From NCBI GenBank assembly GCA_045222795.1, contig JBGUZF010000136.1, forward strand, positions 1-22,139: a stretch of DNA of 22,139 nt, written 5' to 3'. Every line of letters begins with the position of its first letter. The stretch's first letter is position 1. The notes under the pieces were generated by a model. The model did not search any database. It was not told the DNA's origin and was given only the letters and a program-made list of their open reading frames with translations. The stretch comes from Colimorpha sp045222795. Its GTDB lineage: Bacteria > Bacteroidota > Bacteroidia > Bacteroidales > P3. The translations under genes were made by a program, and so were the position numbers. Positions 13,015-20,677 of the stretch are shown here, in pieces.

Positions 13015-14592
13015 TTACTCGAATCTTACGTAACGGAGGTCGAGCGTGTTCATGGCGTTCGACCGTAGACCGTGCACGTTCTTGTGTGTGAAGTGGAGTA
13101 TTTGGTCGTAGTAAAGCACCACGACAGGCGCTTCCTGCATCACCATCTTGTCCATCTCCATATACAGCTGCACACGGCGCTCGGGGTCGGTCTCGCTGCG
13201 TGCCGCACGGTAGAGGCGGTCGTAGTCGCGGTTCACAAAGCGAGTGTAGTTTGGACCGGCAGGGGCCTTGTTCTCGCTGAAGAAGAGCGATAGGTAGTTT
13301 TCGGCATCAGGATAGTCGGCCACCCATGAGCCACGGAACCACTGCACCTTGCCTTGTGCAATCTGCTCGCGGAGGGCAGCTGGCGGGTTGACGTCGACCT
13401 GCACGTCGACACCCAACAAGCCCAACTGTTGTTGGAGGTATTTGCAGAGGTCGAGGTAGTTGGCGGTAGTGGAGAGTTTCAGTTTCGGCAGCCCTTTGCC
13501 GTCGGGATATCCAGCCTCGGTGAGCAACGCTTTGGCGCGGTCGGGGTTGTACTCGTAGAATGGTTCTTCGGCATTGCCAGGCAGGCCGCGCGGTACGAAG
13601 CCGTAGACACCAGGTTCGCCGATGTTGTTGCGCAGGTAGCGCATCATCTTGCGGCGGTCGAAGCCGAGGTTGATGGCCTGACGGATGCGGCGGTCTTTCA
13701 AAGGAGAGTCGTCGCCGTCCATATTGAAGCCAAGGTACTCGGTGTTGAGGTACGGCGTGGAGACCATATCTATGCGGTCGGAGTATTTGGCTTTCAGCGT
13801 GCCGTCTTGGTTGAGCACCTCGTCCTTGTAGCTTGCGTCGAGAGAGTTCATGAAGTCAAGGTTGCCCTTGACGAACTCAAGGAACACCGTCTGGCGGTCG
13901 ACGATAAAGGTCACCGCCAGTGCATCAATATAAGGGAGCCCGGTCTCAAAGTACTGCGGGTTCTTGCGCAGCACCAGCTTCACGCCCTCTTTCCAATATT
14001 GGAACTGGAAGGGACCTGTGCCGCAGGGGTGGTTGCGGAAGTCTTTGCCGTAGTGCTCCACAACTTCGTGCGGCACCACCGAGCAATAGACCATACCCAG
14101 TTGCGACAGGAAGGGCGCAAAGGGACGTTTGAGATGGATGATGAAGGTGCTGTCGTTGGGTGCCGTGAAGTCTTTGACATCAGTGAATATCCACACGCCA
14201 GGCGAGGCTACCGATGGGTCGAGTATACGGTTGAAACTATATACAAAGTCTCCGGCGACAACCTTTCGAGTGCTGTCGACTGTGTTGAACAATACGTTTC
14301 TGTGGAAACAGACATCGTCGCGCAGGATGAATGTGTAGGTTAGGCCATCGTCGCTGATGGTCCAACTCTTGGCCACCGACGGTTGTACTTCCAAATTAGA
14401 GTCCAATTCAATTAGGCCATTGTAAAGTTGGCGGCAGGGCCAGATGATGCTCTGGTCCTTTGCGAAGGCAGGGTCGAGCGTGGCGATGCCTGCCGACTCG
14501 TTGTATCGGAATATCTGCTTGTCGCTGTGGTTATGTCGGTTACATCCAACCATCATAACCACTGCAAATACAATATATATAATTCTTTTCAT
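13015..14592 (-). CDS. ABC-type peptide-binding lipoprotein (solute-binding family 5)
   Basis: 525 residues from the ATG at 14592, which gives the lipoprotein signal MKRIIYIVFAVVMMVGC (acylated C17). An in-frame start 45 bases upstream exists, but its extra residues (MTEKQCLVVSCQLLV) are translated heptamer repeat, so it is rejected. Family hallmarks are ATLDPAFAKDQ near 38-48, the LYNGLIELD segment, a DFVYSFNRILDPS motif (about 120-132), GTGPFQFQYWKEG, and a C-terminal YYDQILHF region. Relatives bind oligopeptides or dipeptides for Opp/Dpp transporters. No permease or ATPase gene is adjacent, so it may supply a distant transporter or act as a scavenging receptor. It starts 16 bases after the stop of the amidohydrolase gene. 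Confidence 0.93.
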   Translation of the reverse strand: MKRIIYIVFAVVMMVGCNRHNHSDKQIFRYNESAGIATLDPAFAKDQSIIWPCRQLYNGLIELDSNLEVQPSVAKSWTISDDGLTYTFILRDDVCFHRNVLFNTVDSTRKVVAGDFVYSFNRILDPSVASPGVWIFTDVKDFTAPNDSTFIIHLKRPFAPFLSQLGMVYCSVVPHEVVEHYGKDFRNHPCGTGPFQFQYWKEGVKLVLRKNPQYFETGLPYIDALAVTFIVDRQTVFLEFVKGNLDFMNSLDASYKDEVLNQDGTLKAKYSDRIDMVSTPYLNTEYLGFNMDGDDSPLKDRRIRQAINLGFDRRKMMRYLRNNIGEPGVYGFVPRGLPGNAEEPFYEYNPDRAKALLTEAGYPDGKGLPKLKLSTTANYLDLCKYLQQQLGLLGVDVQVDVNPPAALREQIAQGKVQWFRGSWVADYPDAENYLSLFFSENKAPAGPNYTRFVNRDYDRLYRAARSETDPERRVQLYMEMDKMVMQEAPVVVLYYDQILHFTHKNVHGLRSNAMNTLDLRYVRFE

Positions 14593-14594
14593 AA

Positions 14595-14622
14595 CTAACA
14601 ACTGACAACTAACAACTAAACA
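14595..14622 (-). repeat. Heptamer array, CTAACAA type, spanning the amidohydrolase stop and the SBP leader
   Basis: Four 7-bp units start at 14595 (CTAACAA), 14602 (CTGACAA), 14609 (CTAACAA) and 14616 (CTAAACA). On the coding strand it reads TTGTTAG repeats. The first TAG in frame (14611-14609) is the amidohydrolase stop, and the array ends two bases before the ATG of the binding protein. It thus supplies the last residues (FSC) and stop of one gene and the leader of the next. Confidence 0.9.
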
Positions 14623-15700
14623 CTGTTTTTCCGTCAACCATTGTCATTTTCACGCAATCGCCGTGCGAGGCGTATACGAGGTCGGAGAGACTTTTCACGT
14701 CGGCGAGGAAGAGGTCGGCGGGCTGTCCGGTGGCGATAGTGTGACCGAGGGTGGCTAGGGAGAGTATCTGCTCGACGGGAACTACCGTTGGGTCGCCGCG
14801 CCAACCTTTCTGTAGCAGCGCTGCGGTCTTCATGGCTTCAATCATGTCGAGATTATTGCTGCTGGCGGCACCGTCGGTGCCGAGGGCTACACGGGCACCG
14901 GCGTCGAGGAGTTCAAGCATTGGGAAACGATAGCCGCTGCCCAGCTTGAGGTTGCTGTTGGGGCAATGCACGCAGGTGATGCCGTGGTCGCCGATGAGGC
15001 GGATTTCGTTGTCGGAGAGATAGAGGCAGTGCGCGGCGATAATATTCTCGCCTAGTTCATCCAGTATGCCTAGTTTGTCGAGTAATTCCCAAGGGCGGCA
15101 GCCATATTTTGCGATGCAGTCGGTAACCTCCTTCTGTGTCTCGCTCATGTGTATGTGCATCGGCAGGCCGTATTTGACGCACGCCTCGGCCGAACGCCGT
15201 AGGCCTTTCTCACTGACGGTATACACCGAATGGGGCGCTATTGAAAGTGAAAAGTGAGAAGTGAAAAGTGAAAAGTCTTCCAGCTCATTGCCGTCGCCGA
15301 AGATATTGTAGCCTAGCCGGCATTTGATGCCGCTTTCCTTGACGGCCGTTGCCATCGCCGGCAGGCGGAAGTACATGTCGTTGAAGTAGGTGGTGCCGCT
15401 GGCTAGCATCTCGCGGCAGGCCTGCAGGGTGCCTTCATACACCAGTTCGTCGGTCAGCTTCTGCTCGGCGGGCCAGATATAGTCGTTCAGCCACACATCA
15501 AGCGGCTGGTCGTCGCCCAATCCGCGGAAGAGGACCATGGGCGCGTGCGAGTGCATGTTGCACAATCCTGGGAAAACAGAAAGTCCATGCGCGTCGTAGT
15601 CGACTGCGCATGGACTATGTGGCGTAACGCTTTCGATGATTGAACCGTTGATGACGATGTCAACGCTCTTTCCGTCGAGCAGTGCGTTACCGATGGTCAT
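14609..15700 (-). CDS. Amidohydrolase of the MtaD/SsnA group (probable methylthioadenosine/S-adenosylhomocysteine deaminase)
   Basis: 363 residues, shorter than the usual 400-440. Metal-dependent deaminase motifs are present: HSH (50-52), APH (155-157), HIHMSE (H184, E187), AAH (H224) and GTDGAASSNN (D276). The family hydrolytically deaminates adenosine-type compounds such as 5'-methylthioadenosine and S-adenosylhomocysteine in methyl-cycle salvage. The substrate here is inferred from motif resemblance, and guanine/cytosine-type deaminases are related. The shortening is partly near the C-terminus, where the usual GSLExGKxADL is reduced to ATGQPADL (about 323-330). A heptamer array lies in frame at residues 143-154 (FSLFTSHFSLS), and another supplies the stop. 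The start ATG overlaps the atpC stop as ATGA, implying translational coupling. Confidence 0.88.
   Translation of the reverse strand: MTIGNALLDGKSVDIVINGSIIESVTPHSPCAVDYDAHGLSVFPGLCNMHSHAPMVLFRGLGDDQPLDVWLNDYIWPAEQKLTDELVYEGTLQACREMLASGTTYFNDMYFRLPAMATAVKESGIKCRLGYNIFGDGNELEDFSLFTSHFSLSIAPHSVYTVSEKGLRRSAEACVKYGLPMHIHMSETQKEVTDCIAKYGCRPWELLDKLGILDELGENIIAAHCLYLSDNEIRLIGDHGITCVHCPNSNLKLGSGYRFPMLELLDAGARVALGTDGAASSNNLDMIEAMKTAALLQKGWRGDPTVVPVEQILSLATLGHTIATGQPADLFLADVKSLSDLVYASHGDCVKMTMVDGKTVFSC
15240..15274 (-). repeat. Heptamer array, GTGAAAA type, inside the amidohydrolase gene
   Basis: Five exact 7-bp units (35 bases) start at 15240 (ATTGAAA), 15247 (GTGAAAA), 15254 (GTGAGAA), 15261 and 15268 (GTGAAAA). 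Translated on the coding strand they give FSLFTSHFSLS, between GDGNELED and IAPH. This lies in the region that varies in length between family members, just before the metal-binding His157. The frame is kept. Confidence 0.92.
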
Positions 15701-15930
15701 TGCACAAGTATCAGCAAGTCGTTCTGCTGGCCTTTCACCACGCCGCCACGGATGTCGAAGGTCTTCTCGCCGTCTGCGGTGACGATGCGGAGCGTGCCTT
15801 TGGCGAGCGACGAGATGATGGGGGCGTGGTTGTTGAGCACCTCGAACAGGCCGCCCGTGCCGGGCAGCTGCACCAACGACGCTTCGCCGTCGTACAACGT
15901 GCTGTCGGGTTTTGTTATCTTTACTTTCAT
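15697..15930 (-). CDS. atpC: F1Fo ATP synthase epsilon subunit, short form
   Basis: 77 residues, against about 130-140 in most bacteria. Only the N-terminal beta-sandwich is present (VKITKPDSTLYDGEASLVQLPGTGGLFEVLNNHAPIIS...). The C-terminal helical hairpin that inhibits ATP hydrolysis in other bacteria is absent, as I recall for other Bacteroidota. It still should couple the gamma subunit to the c-ring. The stop of atpD overlaps the start (ATGA at 15930-15927), and the stop overlaps the amidohydrolase start in the same way (15700-15697). Confidence 0.93.
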   Translation of the reverse strand: MKVKITKPDSTLYDGEASLVQLPGTGGLFEVLNNHAPIISSLAKGTLRIVTADGEKTFDIRGGVVKGQQNDLLILVQ

Positions 15931-17429
15931 TTCGTTTCAGCTAAAATCTTCTCGCCTTTTTCAATGGCTTCCTCGATGGTGCCGACCATCAGGAAGGCCT
16001 GCTCGGGCAGGTAGTCGACTTCGCCGTCGAGGATCATCTTGAAACCCTTGATGGTGTCTTCGATGTTGACGAACTTACCCTCCAAGCCGGTGAAGGCCTC
16101 GGCCACGAAGAAGGGCTGCGACAGGAAGCGTTGCACGCGGCGGGCGCGGCTCACGACGAGCTTGTCCTGCTCGCCGAGTTCCTCCATACCGAGGATGGCG
16201 ATGATGTCCTGCAGTTCGTTGTAGCGTTGCAGCATCTGCTTCACGCGCTGGGCGGTGTTGTAGTGCTCCTCGCCGACGATGTCGGGCGAGAGGATGCGCG
16301 AGGTGGAATCCAGCGGGTCGACGGCAGGGTAGATGCCGAGTTCGGAAATCTTACGCGAAAGCACGGTCTGTGCGTCGAGGTGGGCGAAGGTGGTGGCGGG
16401 GGCGGGGTCTGTCAAGTCGTCGGCAGGCACGTAGACGGCCTGCACCGAGGTGATGGAGCCTCGTTTGGTGGAGGTGATACGCTCCTGCATCAAGCCCATC
16501 TCGGTGGCCAGCGTGGGCTGGTAACCCACAGCCGACGGCATACGGCCCAGCAGGGCCGACACCTCGGAACCAGCCTGGGTGAAACGGAAGATATTGTCGA
16601 TGAACAGCAGGATGTCGCGGCCGCCGGTCTTCTCGTCGCCGTCACGGTAGTACTCGGCGAGCGTCAGGCCTGCCAGTGCTACGCGGGCACGGGCGCCGGG
16701 GGTCTCGTTCATCTGACCGAACACCATGGTGCACTTCGAGTCCTTGAGGGCTTCGGGGTCTATCTTGCTGAGGTCCCAGCTGCCTTCTTCCATGCTTTTC
16801 ACAAACTCGTCGCCGTACTTGATAACGCCGGCCTCGATCATCTCGCGCAGCAGGTCGTTACCCTCGCGGGTACGCTCGCCGACGCCGGTGAACACCGACA
16901 TGCCAGAGTATTTCTTGGCGATATTGTTGATGAGCTCCTGGATAAGCACGGTCTTGCCGACACCGGCGCCGCCGAAGAGGCCGATCTTACCGCCCTTCAG
17001 GAACGGCTGGATGAGGTCGATGACCTTGATGCCGGTGTAGAGTATCTCCTGACTGGTAGAAAGGTTCTCAAACTTTGGCGGGTCGCGGTGGATGCTGTAA
17101 CGCTTCTCGCACACTGGGGCGGGCATACCGTCGATAGCGTCGCCGATGACGTTGAAGAGACGACCGTTGATGTTCTCGCCTACGGGCATAGAGATGGGGC
17201 CGCCGAGCGAGAGCACCTCCATACCGCGCTCCAGACCGTCGGTCGAGTCCATGGCTATGCAGCGCATGGTGTTCTCTCCGATGTCTTGCTGGCATTCGAG
17301 AATGATATCGGTGCCGTCGGGACGGCGCACGCTTAGTGCAGTGTAGATGTCGGGCAATGCTTCGCCGTCGGGGAAAGTAACGTCGACGACGGCGCCAATG
17401 ATTTGCGATATTTTACCTTTCAGTTCCAT
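15927..17429 (-). CDS. atpD: F1Fo ATP synthase beta subunit
   Basis: 500 residues. This is the catalytic subunit of the ATP synthase. The Walker A loop is GGAGVGKT (153-160), the catalytic Glu is in GERTREG (E185), Walker B is RDILLFIDN (D278), and the switch segment SALLGRMPSAVGYQPTLATEMG follows. An insertion of about 20 residues (SMEEGSWDLSKIDPEALKDSK, about 212-232) fits the longer beta subunits of Bacteroidota. Its promoter is at 17454-17485. Only atpC follows; the alpha, gamma, delta and Fo genes are not next to it. Confidence 0.98.
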   Translation of the reverse strand: MELKGKISQIIGAVVDVTFPDGEALPDIYTALSVRRPDGTDIILECQQDIGENTMRCIAMDSTDGLERGMEVLSLGGPISMPVGENINGRLFNVIGDAIDGMPAPVCEKRYSIHRDPPKFENLSTSQEILYTGIKVIDLIQPFLKGGKIGLFGGAGVGKTVLIQELINNIAKKYSGMSVFTGVGERTREGNDLLREMIEAGVIKYGDEFVKSMEEGSWDLSKIDPEALKDSKCTMVFGQMNETPGARARVALAGLTLAEYYRDGDEKTGGRDILLFIDNIFRFTQAGSEVSALLGRMPSAVGYQPTLATEMGLMQERITSTKRGSITSVQAVYVPADDLTDPAPATTFAHLDAQTVLSRKISELGIYPAVDPLDSTSRILSPDIVGEEHYNTAQRVKQMLQRYNELQDIIAILGMEELGEQDKLVVSRARRVQRFLSQPFFVAEAFTGLEGKFVNIEDTIKGFKMILDGEVDYLPEQAFLMVGTIEEAIEKGEKILAETK

Positions 17430-17453
17430 AAATAATTATATCAAATTGCGGTG

Positions 17454-17485
17454 CAAAGTTACGAAAAAATATCCATACGCTGCAA
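17454..17485 (-). promoter_or_regulatory. Promoter of atpDC and following genes
   Basis: On the minus strand TTG (17485-17483, at the end of a T-run) is followed after 21 bases by TAACTTTG (17461-17454) and CA. Both boxes and the spacing match the Bacteroidota consensus. The transcript would begin about 20 bases before the atpD ATG. Confidence 0.82.
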
Positions 17486-17644
17486 AAAAAAAACAAACAG
17501 GGTTCTTTTTTAACAATTAGGCAACTTTTTCGTTTCAATGTTAGTGGGGTGTAAATGATGAAAGATGAATGGGTAGGTGTGGGGATGGTGTTGTCTTCAA
17601 ATGAAAAATACTCTTTTCACCTAAAGACAAAGTGTGCAAAAAGA

Positions 17645-17778
17645 GTCAAGCGTCAAGCGTCATTTTCAATTGCATGCCTCTCTTTTATTTATAACTAAGG
17701 TATTATTTTTATTTATTATAAAAAGAAAATTTTTGCTTGCCCCCGCCGCGCAAAAAAAAATGACGCTTGACGCTTGAC
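17645..17778. repeat. 22-bp perfect inverted repeat made of opposed heptamer arrays
   Basis: The left arm (17645-17666) is two and a half GTCAAGC units plus ATTTT. The right arm (17757-17778) is its exact reverse complement, and the array continues as TGACGCT to 17783. The 90-base spacer is AT-rich and contains a further hairpin, TTTTTAT-TTATT-ATAAAAA (17706-17724). The layout resembles a miniature element with terminal inverted repeats, but no target-site duplication was found next to the arms. Confidence 0.85.
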
Positions 17779-17859
17779 GCTTCAAAAAGTTTTATAATCT
17801 CCCTCGCTTCGATTACCCCAAAGCACATTGTGCAACTCGCTTGCATATTTCGCGTGACA

Positions 17860-17903
17860 TCTCCGTATCCTCTCCGTATCCTCACCGGATCCTCTCCGCC
17901 TCA
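17860..17903. repeat. Four 11-bp tandem units, TCTCCGTATCC type
   Basis: Units start at 17860 and 17871 (both TCTCCGTATCC), 17882 (TCACCGGATCC) and 17893 (TCTCCGCCTCA). On the minus strand the core reads GGATACGGA, which resembles the GATACGGAA core of the 11-mers at 10897. Confidence 0.85.
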
Positions 17904-18070
17904 CCCCAAGATGCGTTTCGCCGCTATCGGCCGTCTAGCAATCGCTTTCCGTGGCGTCGCCAACCGCGACTTCCGCAAACTTTATTAATTTTTTTTCCTC
18001 TGAGGCAATTTATTGCCGTCAGTTGCGTTTTGATATTGCATTTTACGTGTAGTGGGTGGCCGAAGCGGTC

Positions 18071-18078
18071 CATCTTTG
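18071..18078 (+). promoter_or_regulatory. Possible pheT promoter (-7 box)
   Basis: CATCTTTG followed by CAG differs from TAnnTTTG at one position and lies 50 bases before the pheT ATG. No TTG at the right distance upstream was found, so this is tentative. Confidence 0.4.
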
Positions 18079-18127
18079 CAGTTTGAATTCGATGAGTAAT
18101 AAATATTGATAAAAAACTGATACATAT

Positions 18128-20677
18128 ATGAATATATCTTTCGATTGGCTTAAAGAGTATGTGGATATTGAGGATATGACTCCTCAAGAGTTGGACGACC
18201 TGCTGACATTCTCCGGCTTGGAGGTTGACAGCATGGAGAAGGTGGAGACCATCAAGGGCGGTCTGGAACACGTGGTGATTGCACAGGTGCTCACCTGTGA
18301 GCCGCACCCCGACAGCGACCACCTGCACCTGACCACCGTTGATGTGGGTGGCGAGCGTCCGCTGAATATCGTCTGCGGTGCGCCCAATGTGGCTGCCGGA
18401 CAGAAGGTGGTGTGCGCGCAGATTGGCACCAAGATCTACACCTCGGACACCGAATACTACGAGATTAAGAAAGGCAAGCTGCGCGGCGCCGTCAGCGAGG
18501 GCATGCTCTGCGCTGCCGACGAGCTGCAGCTCGGCACCGACCACGCAGGCATCATGGTGCTGCCCGACGACGCCCCCGTTGGAATGCCCGCCAAGGAGTA
18601 CTTCCATGTGAAAGACGACTGCCTGCTCGAGGTGGCCATCACCGCCAACCGCATGGACGCCATCTCGCACATCGGCGTGGCCCGCGACGTGGTGGCTGTG
18701 AGAAATACCCGCGAAGGAAAACAGCTGAAGATAAAGTGGCCGGAAGTTGCTGCCGACCTCACCCCCAAAGCCAATGGTGAGCCTATCAAGGTTACAGTCG
18801 AGGAGCCAGACCTCTGCCCGCGCTATACTGGCATCACGCTGCGTGGAGTGAAGGTGGGGGAGAGTCCCGAGTGGCTGCAGAACCGTCTGCGCACCGTGGG
18901 CCTGCGCCCCATCAACAACGTGGTGGACGTGACCAACTTCGTCATGATGGAGGTTGGTCAGCCGCTGCATGCCTTCGATGCCGACAAGATTGAGGGCGGC
19001 CACGTCATTGTGAAGCGTCTGCCGCAGGGCACCAAGTTCGTCACTCTTGACGGTGTGGAGCGCACGCTTGACGCAAGAGACCTGATGATCTGCAATGCCG
19101 GCGGAGGCGAACGCGACCGAAGTGGAGCGAATGAGCCTCAGCCGATGTGCATCGCCGGTGTCTTCGGCGGCCTGAAGAGCGGCACCACCATGGAGACCAA
19201 GAACGTCTTCCTAGAGAGCGCTTTCTTCAACCCTGTGAGCATCCGCAAGACCAGCCAGCGCCACACACTGAAGACCGATGCCAGCTACCGCTACGAGCGC
19301 ACCTGCGACCCCAACATCACCGAGTGGGCCCTGCGCCGCGCCGTGAAGCTCATCCAGGAGCTTGCCGGCGGCGAGATTTGTGGTCAGATGGTGGACCTCT
19401 ACCCGAAGCCCATCGAAAAGCCCGTCGTTGAGGTGAACTTCCGCCGCATGTTCGACCTCGTGGGTCAGGACATCCCGCTGGAGGCTGTGCGCACCGCCCT
19501 CACCTCGCTTGACATCGAGATTGCGGGCGAGACCGCCGAGGGCATGACCCTGAAGGTGCCCACCTGCAAGGCCGACGTCTACCGCGAGTGCGACATCGTA
19601 GAGGAAATCATGCGCATCTACGGCTACAACAACATCCACATCGGCGACCAGGTCAACAGCTGCCTCAGCTACGGCAAGAAACCCGACCCGCGCAAGCTGA
19701 AGAACGCCGTCAGCGACTACCTCACCGACAACGGCTTCAGCGAGATAATGAACAACTCGCTGACCAAGAGCGAGTATTATGAGGATAATGCCGACTTCCC
19801 GGCCGACCGCTGCATTCCCATCATCAACCCCCTCTCGAAGGAGCTCAACGTCATGCGCCAGACGCTGCTCTACAGCGGCCTGGAGTGCATTGCCCGCAAT
19901 ATCAACTTCCGCATTCTCGACCAGAAACTGTATGAGTTCGGCCGCGGCTATGTTAAAAATGAAGAATTAAGAATTAAGAATGAAGAATCGGCTGACGCGG
20001 CAAATGATTCTTCACTTCCGGTGACAAAGAGGTTCAGTGAGACCGAGCACGTCAGCATTTTCATGACCGGCAACATGACGCCCGAGAGCTGGAAGATGAA
20101 ACCTGCAGAGACCGACTTCTTCTACCTCAAGGCCTACGTCATGGACATCCTGCACAGAATGCGCGTCAACATGGGTCGCATCGAGATGGTGCCCACCACC
20201 GCCAAGTTCTTTGCCGAAGGCCTCGACATCATCCAGCGCGACAGCAAGAAGCTGCTCGGCACCATTGGCCGTATCGGCCGCGAGACCTTGAAGAAGATGG
20301 ACATCAAGCAGCCCGTATACTATGCCGACCTCAACTGGACGCTGCTCCTCAAGCAGTACCCCACCAAGGAGGTGAAGTACCAGGAGGTGGCCAAGTTCCC
20401 CGAGGTGCGTCGCGACCTCGCCCTCATCCTGCGCAAGGACATCACCTTTGCCCAGGTTGAGCAGGCCGCCCTGCAGTGCGAGAAGAAACTCCTCAAGAGC
20501 GTCAGCCTCTTCGACGTCTACGAGGGCAAAGGCATCACGGAAGGCTTCAAGTCCTACGCCGTCAGCTTCATCCTGCAGGACAAGGACAAGACCCTCAACG
20601 ATAAGCAGATTGAGACCACTATGGCCAAGATCCAGAAGACCCTCGAGACCCAGCTGGGCGCCAAGATCCGCGGCTGA
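18128..20677 (+). CDS. pheT: Phenylalanine-tRNA ligase beta subunit
   Basis: 849 residues, somewhat longer than I would expect for a Bacteroidales homologue. Domains in order: N-terminal helical part, EMAP-type tRNA-binding domain (about 47-155, VVIAQVLTCEPHPDSDHL), B3/B4 editing domain (about 225-400, ending HTLKTDASYRYERTCDP), B5 (about 428-500), the inactive synthetase-like core (about 515-735), and a C-terminal ferredoxin-fold anticodon-binding domain (about 755-848). Two additions stand out: a hydrophilic 14-residue segment (GGGERDRSGANEPQ, 325-338) inside the motif that normally reads ICNA-x-PMCIAGVFGG, and a repeat-derived KNEELRIKNEE segment (610-620). It overlaps the next gene by one base (TGATG). 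The alpha subunit gene pheS is not in the window. Confidence 0.97.
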   Translation: MNISFDWLKEYVDIEDMTPQELDDLLTFSGLEVDSMEKVETIKGGLEHVVIAQVLTCEPHPDSDHLHLTTVDVGGERPLNIVCGAPNVAAGQKVVCAQIGTKIYTSDTEYYEIKKGKLRGAVSEGMLCAADELQLGTDHAGIMVLPDDAPVGMPAKEYFHVKDDCLLEVAITANRMDAISHIGVARDVVAVRNTREGKQLKIKWPEVAADLTPKANGEPIKVTVEEPDLCPRYTGITLRGVKVGESPEWLQNRLRTVGLRPINNVVDVTNFVMMEVGQPLHAFDADKIEGGHVIVKRLPQGTKFVTLDGVERTLDARDLMICNAGGGERDRSGANEPQPMCIAGVFGGLKSGTTMETKNVFLESAFFNPVSIRKTSQRHTLKTDASYRYERTCDPNITEWALRRAVKLIQELAGGEICGQMVDLYPKPIEKPVVEVNFRRMFDLVGQDIPLEAVRTALTSLDIEIAGETAEGMTLKVPTCKADVYRECDIVEEIMRIYGYNNIHIGDQVNSCLSYGKKPDPRKLKNAVSDYLTDNGFSEIMNNSLTKSEYYEDNADFPADRCIPIINPLSKELNVMRQTLLYSGLECIARNINFRILDQKLYEFGRGYVKNEELRIKNEESADAANDSSLPVTKRFSETEHVSIFMTGNMTPESWKMKPAETDFFYLKAYVMDILHRMRVNMGRIEMVPTTAKFFAEGLDIIQRDSKKLLGTIGRIGRETLKKMDIKQPVYYADLNWTLLLKQYPTKEVKYQEVAKFPEVRRDLALILRKDITFAQVEQAALQCEKKLLKSVSLFDVYEGKGITEGFKSYAVSFILQDKDKTLNDKQIETTMAKIQKTLETQLGAKIRG
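19958..19985 (+). repeat. Heptamer array, AATTAAG type, inside pheT
   Basis: Four 7-bp units start at 19958 (AATGAAG), 19965 and 19972 (AATTAAG) and 19979 (AATGAAG). They are translated in frame as part of KNEELRIKNEES (about residues 610-621). The segment lies just after the conserved LYEFGRGY, at a loop of the synthetase-like core, and is followed by a polar linker (SADAANDSSLPVTKR). Confidence 0.92.

Larger units (their letters stand above)
17430..18127. other. Divergent intergenic region between atpD and pheT
   Basis: 698 bases without a credible gene. It carries the atpD promoter, a 22-bp inverted repeat around an AT-rich spacer (17645-17778), four 11-bp units (17860-17903), a GGCAA-TTTA-TTGCC hairpin with CTGA/TCAG flanks (18000-18022), and a possible pheT promoter at 18071. 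Short open frames here begin inside the microrepeats and lack homology I can recognise. Confidence 0.7.

Noticed and set aside
14593..14637. Upstream start for the peptide-binding lipoprotein
   Set aside because: The extra residues are translated heptamer repeat and would hide the lipobox signal peptide that begins at 14592.
16131..17336. Long open frame of 401 codons antisense to atpD
   Set aside because: It is the shadow of a GC-rich conserved gene; the translation is Val/His/Leu/Gly-rich with no motif, while the minus-strand frame is a perfect ATP synthase beta subunit.
17767..17988. Small plus-strand gene of 73 codons in the atpD/pheT spacer
   Set aside because: It starts within a heptamer array and crosses the 11-mer array; no motif, and the composition is that of spacer DNA.
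18000..18022. Hairpin before pheT as an attenuator terminator
   Set aside because: A T-run precedes rather than follows the stem on the plus strand, and no Phe-rich leader peptide was seen.
17924..19003. 359-codon minus-strand frame covering the pheT start
   Set aside because: It overlaps the conserved tRNA-binding domain of pheT, runs through the spacer repeats and has no recognisable domain.
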